64,000 nucleotides of DNA. It comes from Eledone cirrhosa. Lineage: Eukaryota > Mollusca > Cephalopoda > Octopoda > Eledonidae. Each line of letters begins with the position of its first letter. Position 1 is the first letter of the stretch. The stretch covers positions 197,576,582 through 197,640,581 of the forward strand of contig OZ024740.1 of NCBI GenBank assembly GCA_964016885.1, read 5' to 3'. This document shows, in pieces, positions 48,316 to 59,645 of this stretch. A program made the translations under genes and the position numbers. The notes beneath the pieces were generated by a model. The model had not been told where the DNA came from. It made no database searches and worked only from the letters and a program-made list of their open reading frames with translations.

Positions 48316-48924
48316 TCAGGTCACCAGTTGGTGCTAGTGGTAACATGTATCCCAGTACAACCTGTCTCATGGTCGGGTCGTTGGCGACTAAACTGACAAC
48401 CCCACCAAGGTTTCTTGGTGAGGAGGGTGACTTTGGACATCCTGCAGGACTAAAAACAAAACCTGTCAAAGGGCAAAGGAGCTCTTAAGAGTCAATGGCC
48501 ATCCAAAATCACCGGGAGAGATGACCCCTTAGCCTTTGTCAAGGCAGAATTCTAGGAGAAGGAAAACTCTGATATAACACCTGCAACCCTGATGGTATCC
48601 AATGATGTTGACTTGTTCTTCTTTTTGGTAAATATCATCTTGGTTAAGAGAGTGGGACTGGCTTTGTGCAGTGCCTTTGCTCACTATAAAAGCTTCACGG
48701 CACAGGCATTGCTTTATATCTGGAGATCTCTCTGCACTTGTCCTCACATGGTACCATGGGCCCAGAACTATGTGTCAATAATTGTCACAAGTGTAGTGTT
48801 TGTACCAGAGTTTTCAAGTCGCTGGCTGGACTAAAAAGTCACACTCGTTCAGCGCTTCGGTAGGGGTTCTCCTACATGGATATAAAGTAGTGGCCGTACT
48901 CGAAAACGAGTTGGCAGCCACCAT
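48316..48924 (+). mobile_element. 609-bp dispersed repeat with zinc-finger remnant (copy B)
   Basis: Same length as copy A at 34,162, with about 17-20 substitutions and no indel that I can see. The finger frame [17 protein letters not shown] is kept, in this copy with Ser before the His. Here both flanks are (TA)n rather than (TATG)n. Ends are the same (TCAGGTCACC...CAGCCACCAT), so the unit is a defined element, not a random segmental duplication. Confidence 0.85.
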
Positions 48925-48997
48925 ATATATATATATATATATGCGCATATATATATATATGAATATATATATACATATATATATAATATATATGTAC

Positions 48998-49062
<65 letters not shown>

Positions 49063-49067
<5 letters not shown>

Positions 49068-49343
49068 ATAATAATAAATTTGAAGACTAAAATCCAAAGA
49101 GGGCTCGATAAGGATAAATATATATCAAATATATAAGAACCGTAGAGCAAATATTTATTAAAATAACAGATTAAAGTTCAAGCAAAGAATCGCTGCTTTC
49201 ACCCTTAACGGGATCTTCTGAAACTTTGCTTAAACTTTAATCTGTTATTTTAATAAATATTTGCTCTACGGTTCTTATATATTTGATATATATTTATCCT
49301 TATCGAGCCCTCTTTGGATTTTAGTCTTCAAATTTATTATTAT

Positions 49344-49348
<5 letters not shown>
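49063..49348. repeat. Palindrome with 125-bp arms and 36-nt loop, flanked by (TA)n
   Basis: Arms 49,063-49,187 and 49,224-49,348 are inverted copies with about one mismatch (AAGTTCAAGC against AAGTTTAAGC). (TA)n continues outward on both sides (from 48,925 and to about 49,400). The loop on the minus strand holds CAGAAGAT, hairpin CCC-GTTAA-GGG, and TGAAAGC, which recalls a hammerhead-type core but with one core base wrong. Confidence 0.95.
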
Positions 49349-49402
<54 letters not shown>

Positions 49403-49424
49403 TATATATATGCGTATATATATA

Positions 49425-49468
<44 letters not shown>

Positions 49469-49577
49469 TATATATATACGCATATATATACGCATATATA
49501 TACGCATATATATATATATATATACGCATATATATATATATATATATACGTATATATATATGTATGTATATATATAC

Positions 49578-49609
<32 letters not shown>

Positions 49610-49664
49610 GTACATATATATATATATATATATACATATATATATGTATACAACCACATACAAC

Positions 49665-49699
<35 letters not shown>

Positions 49700-49711
49700 G
49701 CGCATATATAT

Positions 49712-49746
<35 letters not shown>

Positions 49747-49770
49747 CGCATATATATATACGTATACAAT
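49349..49770. repeat. (TA)n-rich microsatellite with GCGC, TACG and (CA)n variants
   Basis: TA repeats are interrupted by TATGCG/CGCATA units and (CA)n blocks at 49,664-49,685 and 49,710-49,725. Confidence 0.95.
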
Positions 49771-50075
49771 ATGTTGAAAAGTAACACACTAGAGAGAGAT
49801 ACAGTGCGCCATCAATAAAACAGGGAAAAACCACCAGTGTATGGAATCTATAACCTATGGAAGGCAGAATATAGATACGATAATTAAAAATATAAATTAA
49901 AGCGTAAATAAATACCTCTATAACTATATAACACACGTACAAATCCGTAGTGATCTGTTTCGCCATTAAGTTGTTGAGAGAAGTGAAATAACCCAGGTTC
50001 ATCAGCTTGTGTTAGGCTCTACATTTCAGACAAGACTAAGAGAATTTTTAAAGCGACCGTCCAACTACACGTGGT
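49771..50075 (-). repeat. ~305-bp repeat, copy 1 (Penelope-type terminal repeat candidate)
   Basis: ATACAATATGTTGAAAAG to CGTCCAACTACACG is repeated at 50,308-50,613 with about 95% identity. A 230-bp spacer (50,076-50,307) separates the copies. A last 30-bp piece (TTTTTAAAGCGACCATTCAA to CTACACG) recurs at 50,813-50,841 next to the Penelope-like ORF. Direct tandem terminal repeats upstream of the ORF are a feature of Penelope-like elements, so I infer they belong to that element or to a neighbouring inverted one. Confidence 0.8.
49929..50014 (-). ncRNA. Type I hammerhead ribozyme candidate (copy 1)
   Basis: On the minus strand: stem I 5' side TAACACAAG; core CTGATGA; helix II region of 36 nt; core GAAA; stem III CAGATC-ACTACG-GATTTGT, giving seven pairs with A15.1-U16.1 included; cleavage triplet GUA; stem I 3' side CGTGTGTTA, which pairs with TAACACAAG at 8 of 9 positions. 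All nine invariant core bases are right. The weak point is helix II: A-C at its base, then CC/GG, then an internal loop and GGGTT/AACTT. Predicted cleavage is between 49,938 and 49,937 on the minus strand. Confidence 0.65.
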
Positions 50076-50307
50076 AGAGAGAAGTCACAGCGTGTTTAAG
50101 GGCAGTGAACCAGTGGTCTCTGAGAGACGAGTTGCTAGAAAGGGCAGCCTAAAACCACTCAGAGAAGTGTGCTCAACTAAAACAGAGAGAGAGGAAAGAC
50201 TGGTATACGGAGCGAAATATCACGATACATTAACGGAGCCATAGCCTCTCGCTATTCCCTTTCAATAATGTGCTCAAAGGAGAGGAAATCCTGGGCACTT
50301 TAGGATA

Positions 50308-50613
50308 CAATATGTTGAAAAGGTAACACACTAGAGAGAGATACAGTGCGCCATCAATAAAACAGGGAAAAACCACCAGTGTATGGAATCTATAGCATAT
50401 GGAAGGCAGAATATAGACACGATAATTAAAAATATAAATTAAAGCGTAAATAAATACCTCTATAACTATATAACATCCGTACAAATCCGAAGTGATCTGT
50501 TTCGCCATTAAGTTGTTGAGAGAAGTGAAATAACCGAGGTTCATCAGTGTGTGTTAGGCTATACATTTCAGACAACACTAATAGAATTCTTAAAGCGACC
50601 ATCCAACTACACG
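50308..50613 (-). repeat. ~305-bp repeat, copy 2
   Basis: See the copy at 49,771-50,075. It runs from ATACAATATGTTGAAAAGG to CATCCAACTACACG and abuts (TA)n on the right. Confidence 0.8.
50471..50556 (-). ncRNA. Type I hammerhead ribozyme candidate (copy 2)
   Basis: Same 86-nt layout as copy 1: core CTGATGA and GAAA are intact, stem III is identical except loop ACTTCG for ACTACG, and the triplet is GUA. Stem I (TAACACACA with CGGATGTTA) has only 6 of 9 pairs, so this copy looks weaker. Confidence 0.55.
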
Positions 50614-50923
<310 letters not shown>

Positions 50924-53900
50924 ACAACAGAACAAATCCGCTTCTTAAAACACTGTGTTTCCTCCAAAACATACACAACAAACATATCAAAACAAGTAAA
51001 TAATTTATTATTGAACAAAACACAAGCTGAACGGCTAAAACACACAATAACAGTTAATATGAAAAGAACAACATACACAAAAGTCAACGCACTCTACAGA
51101 CAAAAACGCATCAACGGTAAGGAAATCCGAAATCTCATCACAGCAAACGAGAGAGATGACTTCATGAGCGTCATCCGACGCGAAACGAAATATGCTCAAA
51201 ACGAATGCTGTAGGCATTTCAAGAAGAAATTAGAATGGATGAATAAGAAAAAACTACAAGAAAGGAAAATCGAATATTCTCAAAAATACCCAGATAACAT
51301 CGACAACATCCGTATGAGTGATGTAAAACTACCGGAAGAATTTACCAATGACCACACAGTAAATATCTATGGGAACACCTTAATCAGTGAACAAGAACAA
51401 CAAATCCTAAAGTTACCACCAAAATTTGCCATCTACAAAAAGATTAACCCTATGGAATGCAAAACTGAACTGGAAAAGTGTTTCACAAAAATACGTTGGA
51501 ATGCAAAGGTAAACAACAACAACAATAATAACGGTAGTAGTAATATAAACAATAACTCTGGGTATAGAAATAACAGCCATAACCATAACAATGGCAGGAA
51601 AGTGAGAAATAGTGATAATGGTAATAATACTAGCGATAGACAGAACAACAACAACCACAATAATAATAATAATAGAAACGTTAACCACAGACACAGCAAC
51701 AGTGACCACAGTAGTAATAACGGTAACAATACGAACAACAACAACAACAATAACCACAGTGGTAATAATGGAAATAGTACATGTAGCAACATCAACAAAA
51801 ACAAGAAACATAATAATAGTAACAACCACAATGGTAGAAATAGCAGTAACAACAACAACAATAACGGTGAAGTAAACAACAATACATCTAGCAATCATAA
51901 CAATAATAATATTAAAGCTAATGATAGAAACAACAACAACCACCATGATAATAATAATAGCAACACACACAACTATGACGATAGAAATAACGACAACCCC
52001 TTAGAGAAACTATTTTTCAACCCAGCTGACAAAACATATAAGATGGGTAATATCTATCCTACGAGGTTACCCTTTAATAAAAGAGTTTGCATACCACAAC
52101 AAATAGATGACGAGACGGAGGCACAGTTCACCATAGCTAGAAATAAGATTAGACAAGTAGTAGACAGGTACACTATGAGACAGAGCAGACCAGAGGCCCA
52201 ACAACTTGGGATAAAACCTGTAGAAGGCTTGGTTAGCCTCAAGCAGCGCACAAGGGATGGTGAGGTAGTGTGTCTACCCACAGATAAGTCTGGTAGGATG
52301 TCAATAGATAGCATGCCGAACTACATCGAGGCAATGCAACCCCACATCACCAACACGAGCGAAGTTGCACAACTAACACACGATGGGAGAGAAAAAATCC
52401 TCAACGCTCACATGATGATGTGGACTGACATCCTAAAGCCAAGCAGACGCACTGCCAACAACTTCCAGGCGTCTAACAATGGCATACCACCCTTGTATGG
52501 GCTCCGCAAAGACCACAAGACAGTCGACGACCCGACAACAGGACCACCAACAAGACCTGTATGCGGAGCTAATATAGCTAGCAACTACAGGATCTCCTAC
52601 TTCCTCTCAATGGTTATACGCCCCATAATCAAGATGTCCCCAGATGTATGTGAAAGTACAGAGGACCTCCTCAGCAGAATCAGTGAGTGCAACAAAAACA
52701 GGAGCCTATCCAACTGCATAATAGGCAGCATGGATGTGGTGTCACTGTACCCATCCATTAACATTGATTTTGCTGTGAAAAGATGTGTGGAGATGATCAT
52801 TGAGAGTGAGGTGGAGTTCTGCGACGTCGACACAGACGAACTGGGCCTCCTACTTAGACTTACCTACGACACTGACTACCTAGACAGCCATGACCTTAGA
52901 TGTTTCTGCCCTAGTAGACCTATAAGAGGTAGACCCCCCACCATAACCTCAATGGCTAAAAAGACTCCCATAGGAAGGTGGATTGGGTGGACCAAAGCTA
53001 TACGGACCCCCCAAAACACTGATCAGGTAAGAAAAATGGTCGCACATGCAATAGGGGCTAGTATCAAAACTACCCTAAAGGGCCACATATTTAAGTTCAA
53101 TGAGAAAATCTACACCCAAAATGAGGGAGCAGCCATCGGCGTCAGCATAGCTGGCGATGTTGCCAACCTTTTCATGGTATGGTGGGAAAGGAGACTTAAA
53201 GATCTCCTTAATGAAAGCTCCATAGACCTCATCATGTACTCTCGTTATGTAGACGATATCAATATAGTTATAAGAACACCCCCACTAGAGAGCACTAACA
53301 AGTTTGATTTAGAACGTAGCACGATGGAAAGCATCCAGCAGATAGCTAATTCCATACACCAGAGTATAACTGTAACTATAGACTTCCCTTCCAAACACCC
53401 TAACAATAGACTACCTGTATTAGACACAGAACTCTGGATTAACACTATAGACGAGAGAGCCCAAATTCTCCACTCACACTATGCTAAACCCATGGCCTCC
53501 AAATACCTGATACTCAAAAACTCAGCAATGTCCAGTAGTGCTAAGTTTAATATTCTGATCGCAGATTTGGTACGAGTGATGAAGAATGTGTCCAGCATGT
53601 GCGACCCAACAGAAATGGAAGGACACATCCAACACTTCATCAACCGCATGCAGTTCTCTGGCTACAACCAAAGAGACAGAGTCAGAGTATACGAAGGAGC
53701 CATGGAAAAGTATAAGACCCTCATAGAACTGGACATGAAAGGAACTTGCCCACTATACAGGAGCAAATCATGGAATAGCTTAGATAGGGCTAGACATAAG
53801 ATAGGGAAGGCCACATCATGGTACGACAACCAGAGATATCAGAGTGTCATGTTTGTGGACGCCACCCCTGGAGGGAAATTAGCTAACCAGTGTAGAAAGG

Positions 53901-54403
53901 CCCTGAGAAAGACCCACTTAAAAATAAAGGTGGTAGAAAAGCCAGGAACCACCATAAAATCCCTGATCAGCAAAACCTACCCTTTTAAGAAAACCCACTG
54001 TACCAATAGGAAATGTATCATATGTAAGGTGAACCCCCGGATAAACTGTAAAACTAGAAACGTAGTCTATAGCATAAGATGTACAGAGGGTACTTGTAGA
54101 AACACGACAACAACATACATAGGTGAGACAGCTCGTAGCATAGGTGAAAGGATAGACCAACACTGGGGGGAACTAAAAGGACGAAAAAACGGGTCAGTAC
54201 TATACGAACATGCTAGACAACATCATGACGGTAACATAGACAACATAGAAATTAGAATAATATCTAAACATAGGAATGACCCAGCAGATAGGCAAATCAG
54301 AGAGGCCAGTGAAATAGAAATTAGAAGACCAAAGCTAAACAGAAAGAATGAGTGGAACAACAACAACACCCAAACAAACAACACTGACCTAAGAGAAGTA
54401 TAA
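50924..54403 (+). CDS. Penelope-like element protein: reverse transcriptase plus GIY-YIG endonuclease
   Basis: The frame is open for 1,159 codons from the (TA)n edge to TAA; the first ATG outside the repeat is 51,059, so the 5' start is uncertain. In order: a basic N-terminal domain ([20 protein letters not shown]), an Asn-rich tract (51,506-51,990, about 160 residues), then [18 protein letters not shown] and [14 protein letters not shown] follows: [40 protein letters not shown] (first catalytic Asp), [17 protein letters not shown], the catalytic box [11 protein letters not shown] at 53,237-53,269, and [11 protein letters not shown] Cys-rich linker ([12 protein letters not shown] with later Cys) precedes the GIY-YIG nuclease: [26 protein letters not shown] and EHARQHH. 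There is no stop or shift in the 1,115 codons after ATG 51,059. Penelope-like proteins reverse transcribe their RNA at a nicked target, often at (TA)-rich sites. This could still be active. Confidence 0.93.
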   Translation, partial: TTEQIRFLKHCVSSKTYTTNISKQVNNLLLNKTQAERLKHTITVNMKRTTYTKVNALYRQKRINGKEIRNLITANERDDFMSVIRRETKYAQNECCRHFKKKLEWMNKKKLQERKIEYSQKYPDNIDNIRMSDVKLPEEFTNDHTVNIYGNTLISEQEQQILKLPPKFAIYKKINPMECKTELEKCFTKIRWNAKVNNNNNNNGSSNINNNSGYRNNSHNHNNGRKVRNSDNGNNTSDRQNNNNHNNNNNRNVNHRHSNSDHSSNNGNNTNNNNNNNHSGNNGNSTCSNINKNKKHNNSNNHNGRNSSNNNNNNGEVNNNTSSNHNNNNIKANDRNNNNHHDNNNSNTHNYDDRNNDNPLEKLFFNPADKTYKMGNIYPTRLPFNKRVCIPQQIDDETEAQFTIARNKIRQVVDRYTMRQSRPEAQQLGIKPVEGLVSLKQRTRDGEVVCLPTDKSGRMSIDSMPNYIEAMQPHITNTSEVAQLTHDGREKILNAHMMMWTDILKPSRRTANNFQASNNGIPPLYGLRKDHKTVDDPTTGPPTRPVCGANIASNYRISYFLSMVIRPIIKMSPDVCESTEDLLSRISECNKNRSLSNCIIGSMDVVSLYPSINIDFAVKRCVEMIIESEVEFCDVDTDELGLLLRLTYDTDYLDSHDLRCFCPSRPIRGRPPTITSMAKKTPIGRWIGWTKAIRTPQNTDQVRKMVAHAIGASIKTTLKGHIFKFNEKIYTQNEGAAIGVSIAGDVANLFMVWWERRLKDLLNESSIDLIMYSRYVDDINIVIRTPPLESTNKFDLERSTMESIQQIANSIHQSITVTIDFPSKHPNNRLPVLDTELWINTIDERAQILHSHYAKPMASKYLILKNSAMSSSAKFNILIADLVRVMKNVSSMCDPTEMEGHIQHFINRMQFSGYNQRDRVRVYEGAMEKYKTLIELDMKGTCPLYRSKSWNSLDRARHKIGKATSWYDNQRYQSVMFVDATPGGKLANQCRKALRKTHLKIKVVEKPGTTIKSLISKTYPFKKTHCTNRKCIICKVNPRINCKTRNVVYSIRCTEGTCRNTTTTYIGETARSIGERIDQHWGELKGRKNGSVLYEHARQHHDGNIDNIEIRIISKHRNDPADRQIREASEIEIRRPKLNRKNEWNNNNTQTNNTDLREV

Positions 54404-54905
54404 ATAAATAAGTAAATTAAATTAAATAAAATAAGATAAATAAATACATACACAAGCACATAAACACACACTAGTCACCCAGCAGACACAACACTATACA
54501 CACTAGTCACACATCACACACGCAAACGCATGCGCAAAGAAGACAAAATAAAATAAGATAAACAAACAAGCAAACAAATAAATAAATATATAGACGGACT
54601 GAACAAGAAAAATGGCGTAGACATACAACACAACAGGAGGAACAATGAATATAACACCACTGACGATGTTGCAGATGTGCAACGAAAGATTTATGTAAAC
54701 TATATATATATGTGTTTGTCTATATTGTATCTGTATTATTTTATTTTTGACCGCCGGTCAGTCAATGGCAACATTGAGGACCGAGTAAGTTAGATCGCAG
54801 ATATATATATATAAAAGACAGCGAGAAGCGAAAACCAACCAAACAGTGAGTGTGTTCTGTTATTAATTCTGGCAATATTACGCAAATATGACCCTCCCCA
54901 AATAT

Positions 54906-54910
<5 letters not shown>
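54404..54910 (+). other. 3' region of the Penelope-like element with a structured RNA-like motif
   Basis: An A-rich segment of AAATAAATAAG type follows the stop. At 54,660-54,688 the plus strand reads CTGACGAT, hairpin GTTGC-AGATGT-GCAAC, and GAAAG. This resembles a hammerhead core with one extra base before helix II and no clear stem III. CCGCCGGTCAGTCAATGG lies at 54,751. The region ends at a (TA)n array. The exact element end is not determined. Confidence 0.55.
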
Positions 54911-55819
<909 letters not shown>

Positions 55820-56052
55820 ATTATTTCCTACAGGATTGACAGTATCGGTAGAGCGTCAGACACCATGCTTTGTAGTATGGAGTTATGGACGTTTACGTTC
55901 TAGGTTTAAATTCCACCGAGGTTAGCTTTGCCTTTCATCCTTACGGGGTTTATAAAATAAAGCACCAGTAATGCACCAGGGTCGTTTTAACCGAATTTCC
56001 CCTTCCTCAAATTGCTGGCCTTGTGCCTAAATCAGAAACCATTATTTCCTAC
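55820..56052 (+). mobile_element. tRNA-derived cephalopod SINE with 12-bp target-site duplication and ~40-bp insert
   Basis: The head ATTGACAGTATCGGTAGAG and body are intact but diverged. Between CCAGTAATGCACC and ATTGCTGGCC there is an extra segment around GGGTCGTTTTAACCGAATTT. ATTATTTCCTAC flanks it at 55,820-55,831 and 56,041-56,052. The following 56,053-56,267 holds nothing recognised. Confidence 0.9.
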
Positions 56053-56267
56053 GGGATGCCTTTCTGTTGAGGAAGGGGCAAACTGCCTACCGATCGTATC
56101 TCTTTTGCAGAAGTGACAAAGAGCGAGACTTGAACAAACACTGTAAAGTATCACGTTTAACTTGATACAACAGTTCCACCGACTCACCCTTTCTACAGGC
56201 TTGGCACTACAGGACACAAACAAAGAGTAAAACGCAAACACAGACACGTACACACACACATACACAT

Positions 56268-56405
<138 letters not shown>

Positions 56406-56547
56406 CACAAACACAAGCACACATACACAGGGCATAAGGGAAGCAGAGGCCCGAACGGGAGCAGCCGTTGGGTAGTTGTATACAGCAGCAAGGCAACAAG
56501 CGAAGCAGGCGTTCCGTGAATGAACGATTGGTGTCAGTATAATATAA

Positions 56548-56576
56548 TTGTTTCTACTTTTGGCACAAGGCCAGCA
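56548..56576 (-). mobile_element. SINE 3' tail fragment
   Basis: TTGTTTCTACTTTTGGCACA then AGGCCAGC is the terminal SINE tail in reverse orientation. It is cut immediately and lies 18 bp before the Helitron candidate's 5' end. Confidence 0.7.
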
Positions 56577-56593
56577 TAATGTCAGTATCATAA

Positions 56594-57780
56594 TCTATAA
56601 AGCTCAGTGTGTGGCCATGCTCCTTTCTTATAGAAATCTACGATATAGAATTTCTTCAATTGAAATTTACAATATTCGAAATTTACAGTATTCGAAATAG
56701 TTTCGATTGCGTCTTGGCACATCTCATTTTTTCAATTTCACCCACAATTAAGCAAAAAATAGATAAAACTCAATATTTTACGATTTTTCTCTGTCATTTA
56801 AACTGCTAAACTCTTTCCACTACCATTCAAAATCTATACAACTTCATACTTTCTGCTACTTTCTCTTTCCAAGCTTGATGGTGATACTGTCCGTTTCAAA
56901 AGCAACAGATACATTTATTCAACAACAAGCGATAAATCTTTTTTAAAACCTCTTTTCCAAACGTATACAAACACACACTCACTTCAACAACAACAACAAC
57001 AATCTGCCTTTTATAGATAATGATAAACAATAATATCCTCTATGAGGTCACTAAACCTGCTAGAAACAGCAGCTAACTCCCCCCATACCACACCCCTCAA
57101 TACTGTCTTAAATTTAGAAAAAATATCTTCTATGAGGTCACTAAACTTGCTAGAAACAGCAGCTAACTCTCCCCCATATCACACCACTCCCTACTGTCTT
57201 AAATTTAGAAAACACATATCCTCTATGAGGTTACTAAACCTGCTAGAAACAGCAGCTAACTCTCCCCCATAACACACCCATCCCTACTGTCTTAAATTTA
57301 GAAAACATATATTCTATGAGGTCACTAAACCTGCTAGAAACACCAGCTAACTCTCCTCCATATCACACCACTCCCTACTGTCTTAAATTTAGAAAACACG
57401 TATCCTCTATGAGGTCACTAAACCTGCTAGAAACAACAGCTAAATCTCCCTCATATCACAACCCTCCCTACTGTCTTAAATTTAGAAAACACACAGACAA
57501 CCATGCAGAACAACTCCATCGCAGCTCTGTTGTTCGGCTGGCATCGTCTATGCGCGTGTTGCGCAAGTACTGTGAAACAATAAATTTCAACACTTTTTTT
57601 GCACAGAGATAATATCCATAGGCGAAACTACAATTGTCACTGCTGGCGCAGCTCCTGCTTCCAGGTCTGCAATTCATTCACCCAGTGCCTGGCAGACAAA
57701 AAAGTGCTGCCATAAAATGGGTGGTGCAACCTAACTTTGGTAACTTAATGACCCCGAGCAACGCCGGGCTTTAATGCTAG
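56594..57780 (+). mobile_element. Helitron-type non-autonomous element (candidate 1)
   Basis: The 3' end is clear: CCCCGAGCAACGCCGGGCTT (short GC hairpin), then TAATGCTAG and a host T, as in the element ending at 59,527. The 5' end is inferred from TCTATAAAGCTCAGTGTG after an A at 56,593, which would give A|TC...CTAG|T and a length of 1,187 bp. No Rep/helicase ORF is present. It carries the ~92-bp tandem repeat at 57,034-57,490. The left boundary is less certain than the right. Confidence 0.65.
57034..57490 (+). repeat. ~92-bp minisatellite, five copies, inside the Helitron candidate
   Basis: The unit begins TCCTCTATGAGGTCACTAAA, continues CCTGCTAGAAACAGCAGCTA and CTCTCCCCCATATCACACCA, and ends TGTCTTAAATTTAGAAAACA. 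The five copies differ by a few substitutions and 1-6-bp indels. CTATGAGGTCAC and CTGCTAGAAACAGCAG give each unit local dyad symmetry. Confidence 0.93.
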
Positions 57781-57845
57781 TAATATAATATAACATAATA
57801 TGATATAATGTAATATAATATAATATAATATAATATAATATAATA

Positions 57846-58004
57846 TAATTGTTTCTACTTTTGGCACAAGGCCAGCAATTACCCAGTGCATTACTGGTAC
57901 TTTATTTTATCGACCCCGTAAGGATGAAAGGCAAAGTTAACCTCGGCGGGATTTGAACTCAGAATGGCAAGGGCCGTAACTCTATGCGTCAAAGCATGGC
58001 GTCC
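57846..58004 (-). mobile_element. tRNA-derived SINE, minus orientation, head truncated
   Basis: The minus strand reads from AGCATAGAGTTACGGCC or its equivalent through TTCAAATCCCGCC, CCTTTCATCCTTACGGGG and the tail GCTGGCCTTGTGCC. The first ~25 bp of the tRNA head are missing at GGACGCCATGC. Confidence 0.88.
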
Positions 58005-58075
58005 ATAACATAATATAATATAATATAATATAATATAATATAATATAATATAATATAATATAATATAACATAATA

Positions 58076-58108
58076 TAAGGCCAGCAATTACCCAGTACAT
58101 TACTGGTT
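58076..58108 (-). mobile_element. SINE fragment, 33 bp, within (TAATA)n
   Basis: AAGGCCAGCAATTACCCAGT then ACATTACTGG duplicates the first bases of the next SINE, including the preceding AACATAAT. Confidence 0.8.
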
Positions 58109-58194
58109 ATAACATGATATAATATAATATGATATAACATAATATAATATAATATAATATAATATAATATAATATAATATAATATAACATAATA

Positions 58195-58351
58195 TAAGGC
58201 CAGCAATTACCCAGTACATTACTGGTACTTTATTTTATCGACCCCGTGAGGACGAAAGGCAAAGTTGACCACGGCGGGATTTGAACTCTGAATGGAAAGG
58301 GCCGTAACTCTATGCGTCAAAACATGACATCCGACCCTCTACCGATATTTC
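58195..58351 (-). mobile_element. tRNA-derived SINE, minus orientation
   Basis: On the plus strand it runs from AAGGCCAGCAATTACCCAGT through GATTTGAACTCTG to ACCCTCTACCGATATTTCC. The extreme 3' tail (GTAGAAACA) is missing, unlike in neighbouring copies. Confidence 0.88.
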
Positions 58352-58464
58352 CAATATAATATAATATAATATAATATAATACAATATAATATAATATAAT
58401 ATAATATAATATAATATAATATAATATAATATAATATAATATAATATAATATAATATAATATAA

Positions 58465-59527
58465 TCTATATATATAAAACTGTGGTTGTCTGTCTGTCTA
58501 TCGAATTTTGGCACACATCTCCTCTTAGAATCTCTCACGGAATTGCACCGAAATTGCTATACTTGTACATTGAGCCCTAGCGAAGACATCGGAAAAAAAT
58601 ATTTCAAATTGTGACGAAATCGAATATAATGTATCGATTTTTGAGCGTAAGTTATCAGTTATTTCCCTTTGTTCTGTTTACATTGAGCGTCTTACGTAAA
58701 AAATTACGCTGGCTTTCTCAGCGTTTAAAATGACATTAACACAATACACGAACAGTTGTATAAAATATTGACCTGCAAAATTCATCAGTTCGAACACTAA
58801 GCTTCCGTTTTGCTTCATTTCCATTTAAAAACATTTTAAAACAATATTTTTACTTGAAAACAAGTCTATTTAAAGACTACGTAAAACAAGCAAATATTTC
58901 GTCGTTAGGCGTGCAGACAGACAGTCGTGCAGACAGACAGTCGTGCAGAGAGGTGATATACGCGTGCAGACAGATAGTCGTGCAGAGAGGTGATATAGGC
59001 GTGCAGACAGACAGTCGTGCAGAGAGGTGATATAGGCGTGCAGACAGACATAACTGATAATTTGGTTACGCTAATGTTTTTCTCTGCGTTGCAGTGTTTA
59101 CATTTTCGATCTTCGTGCAGAGAGGTGATATAGGCGTGCAGACAGACAGTCGTGCAGAGAGGTGATATAGGCGTGCAGACAGACAGTCGTGCAGAGAGGT
59201 GATATAGGCGTGCAGACAGACATAACTGATAATTTGGTTACGCTAATGTTTTTCTCTGCGTTGCAGTGTTTACATTTTCGATCTTTGTTAATAAATAACC
59301 AGTGCAGTTTCTATCCCCAGCATCCTCTTTTGTTATAACATTCGGGTTATCGTTATGTTTTCTTAACTTCATAAGGCATATTGTTGGTTGAGGGAATATT
59401 AATCAAAAACACCACATGCAAGTCTGCACAGTAGACACTACAGTTTTTAAGCCAAGAAAGAAACTTAACATTGTAACTTTAACACAGCTACTGAGCGACC
59501 CCGAGCAACGCCGGGCTTTACTGCTAG
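58465..59527 (+). mobile_element. Helitron-type non-autonomous element (candidate 2)
   Basis: It begins TCTATATATATAAAACTG after A 58,464. It ends with the hairpin CCCCGAGCAACGCCGGGCTT, then TACTGCTAG, followed by T 59,528. Insertion between A and T without target duplication, 5' TC, 3' CTAG and a GC hairpin about 10 bp from the end are Helitron hallmarks. It is 1,063 bp long, has no transposase, and contains tandem repeats at 58,904-59,288. Sequences such as ATCTCCTCTTAGAATCTCTC near the 5' end are typical of short animal Helitron-like elements only in general character. Confidence 0.85.
58904..59288 (+). repeat. ~37-bp minisatellite with a second-order duplication
   Basis: Units of GTGCAGACAGACAGTC, then GTGCAGAGAGGTGATATAGG, repeat about seven times in two blocks. 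The following ~65-bp segment (TAACTGATAATTTGGTTACG to ATTTTCGATCTT) occurs after each block, at 59,051 and 59,223. The block plus segment has therefore been duplicated as one unit. Confidence 0.93.
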
Positions 59528-59528
59528 T

Positions 59529-59645
59529 ATAATATAATATAATATAATATAGTATAATATAATATTATACAATATAATATAATAAAATATAATATAATAT
59601 AATATAATATATTATAATATAATATAATATTATACAATATAATAT
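59529..59645. repeat. (TAATA)n array
   Basis: A pentanucleotide array with ATTATAC variants between the Helitron candidate and a SINE. Confidence 0.95.

Larger units (their letters stand above)
57781..58464. repeat. (TAATA)n arrays containing three reverse SINE copies
   Basis: Pentanucleotide TAATA arrays fill 57,781-57,845, 58,005-58,075, 58,109-58,194 and 58,352-58,464. The SINE blocks between them are listed separately. Confidence 0.95.
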
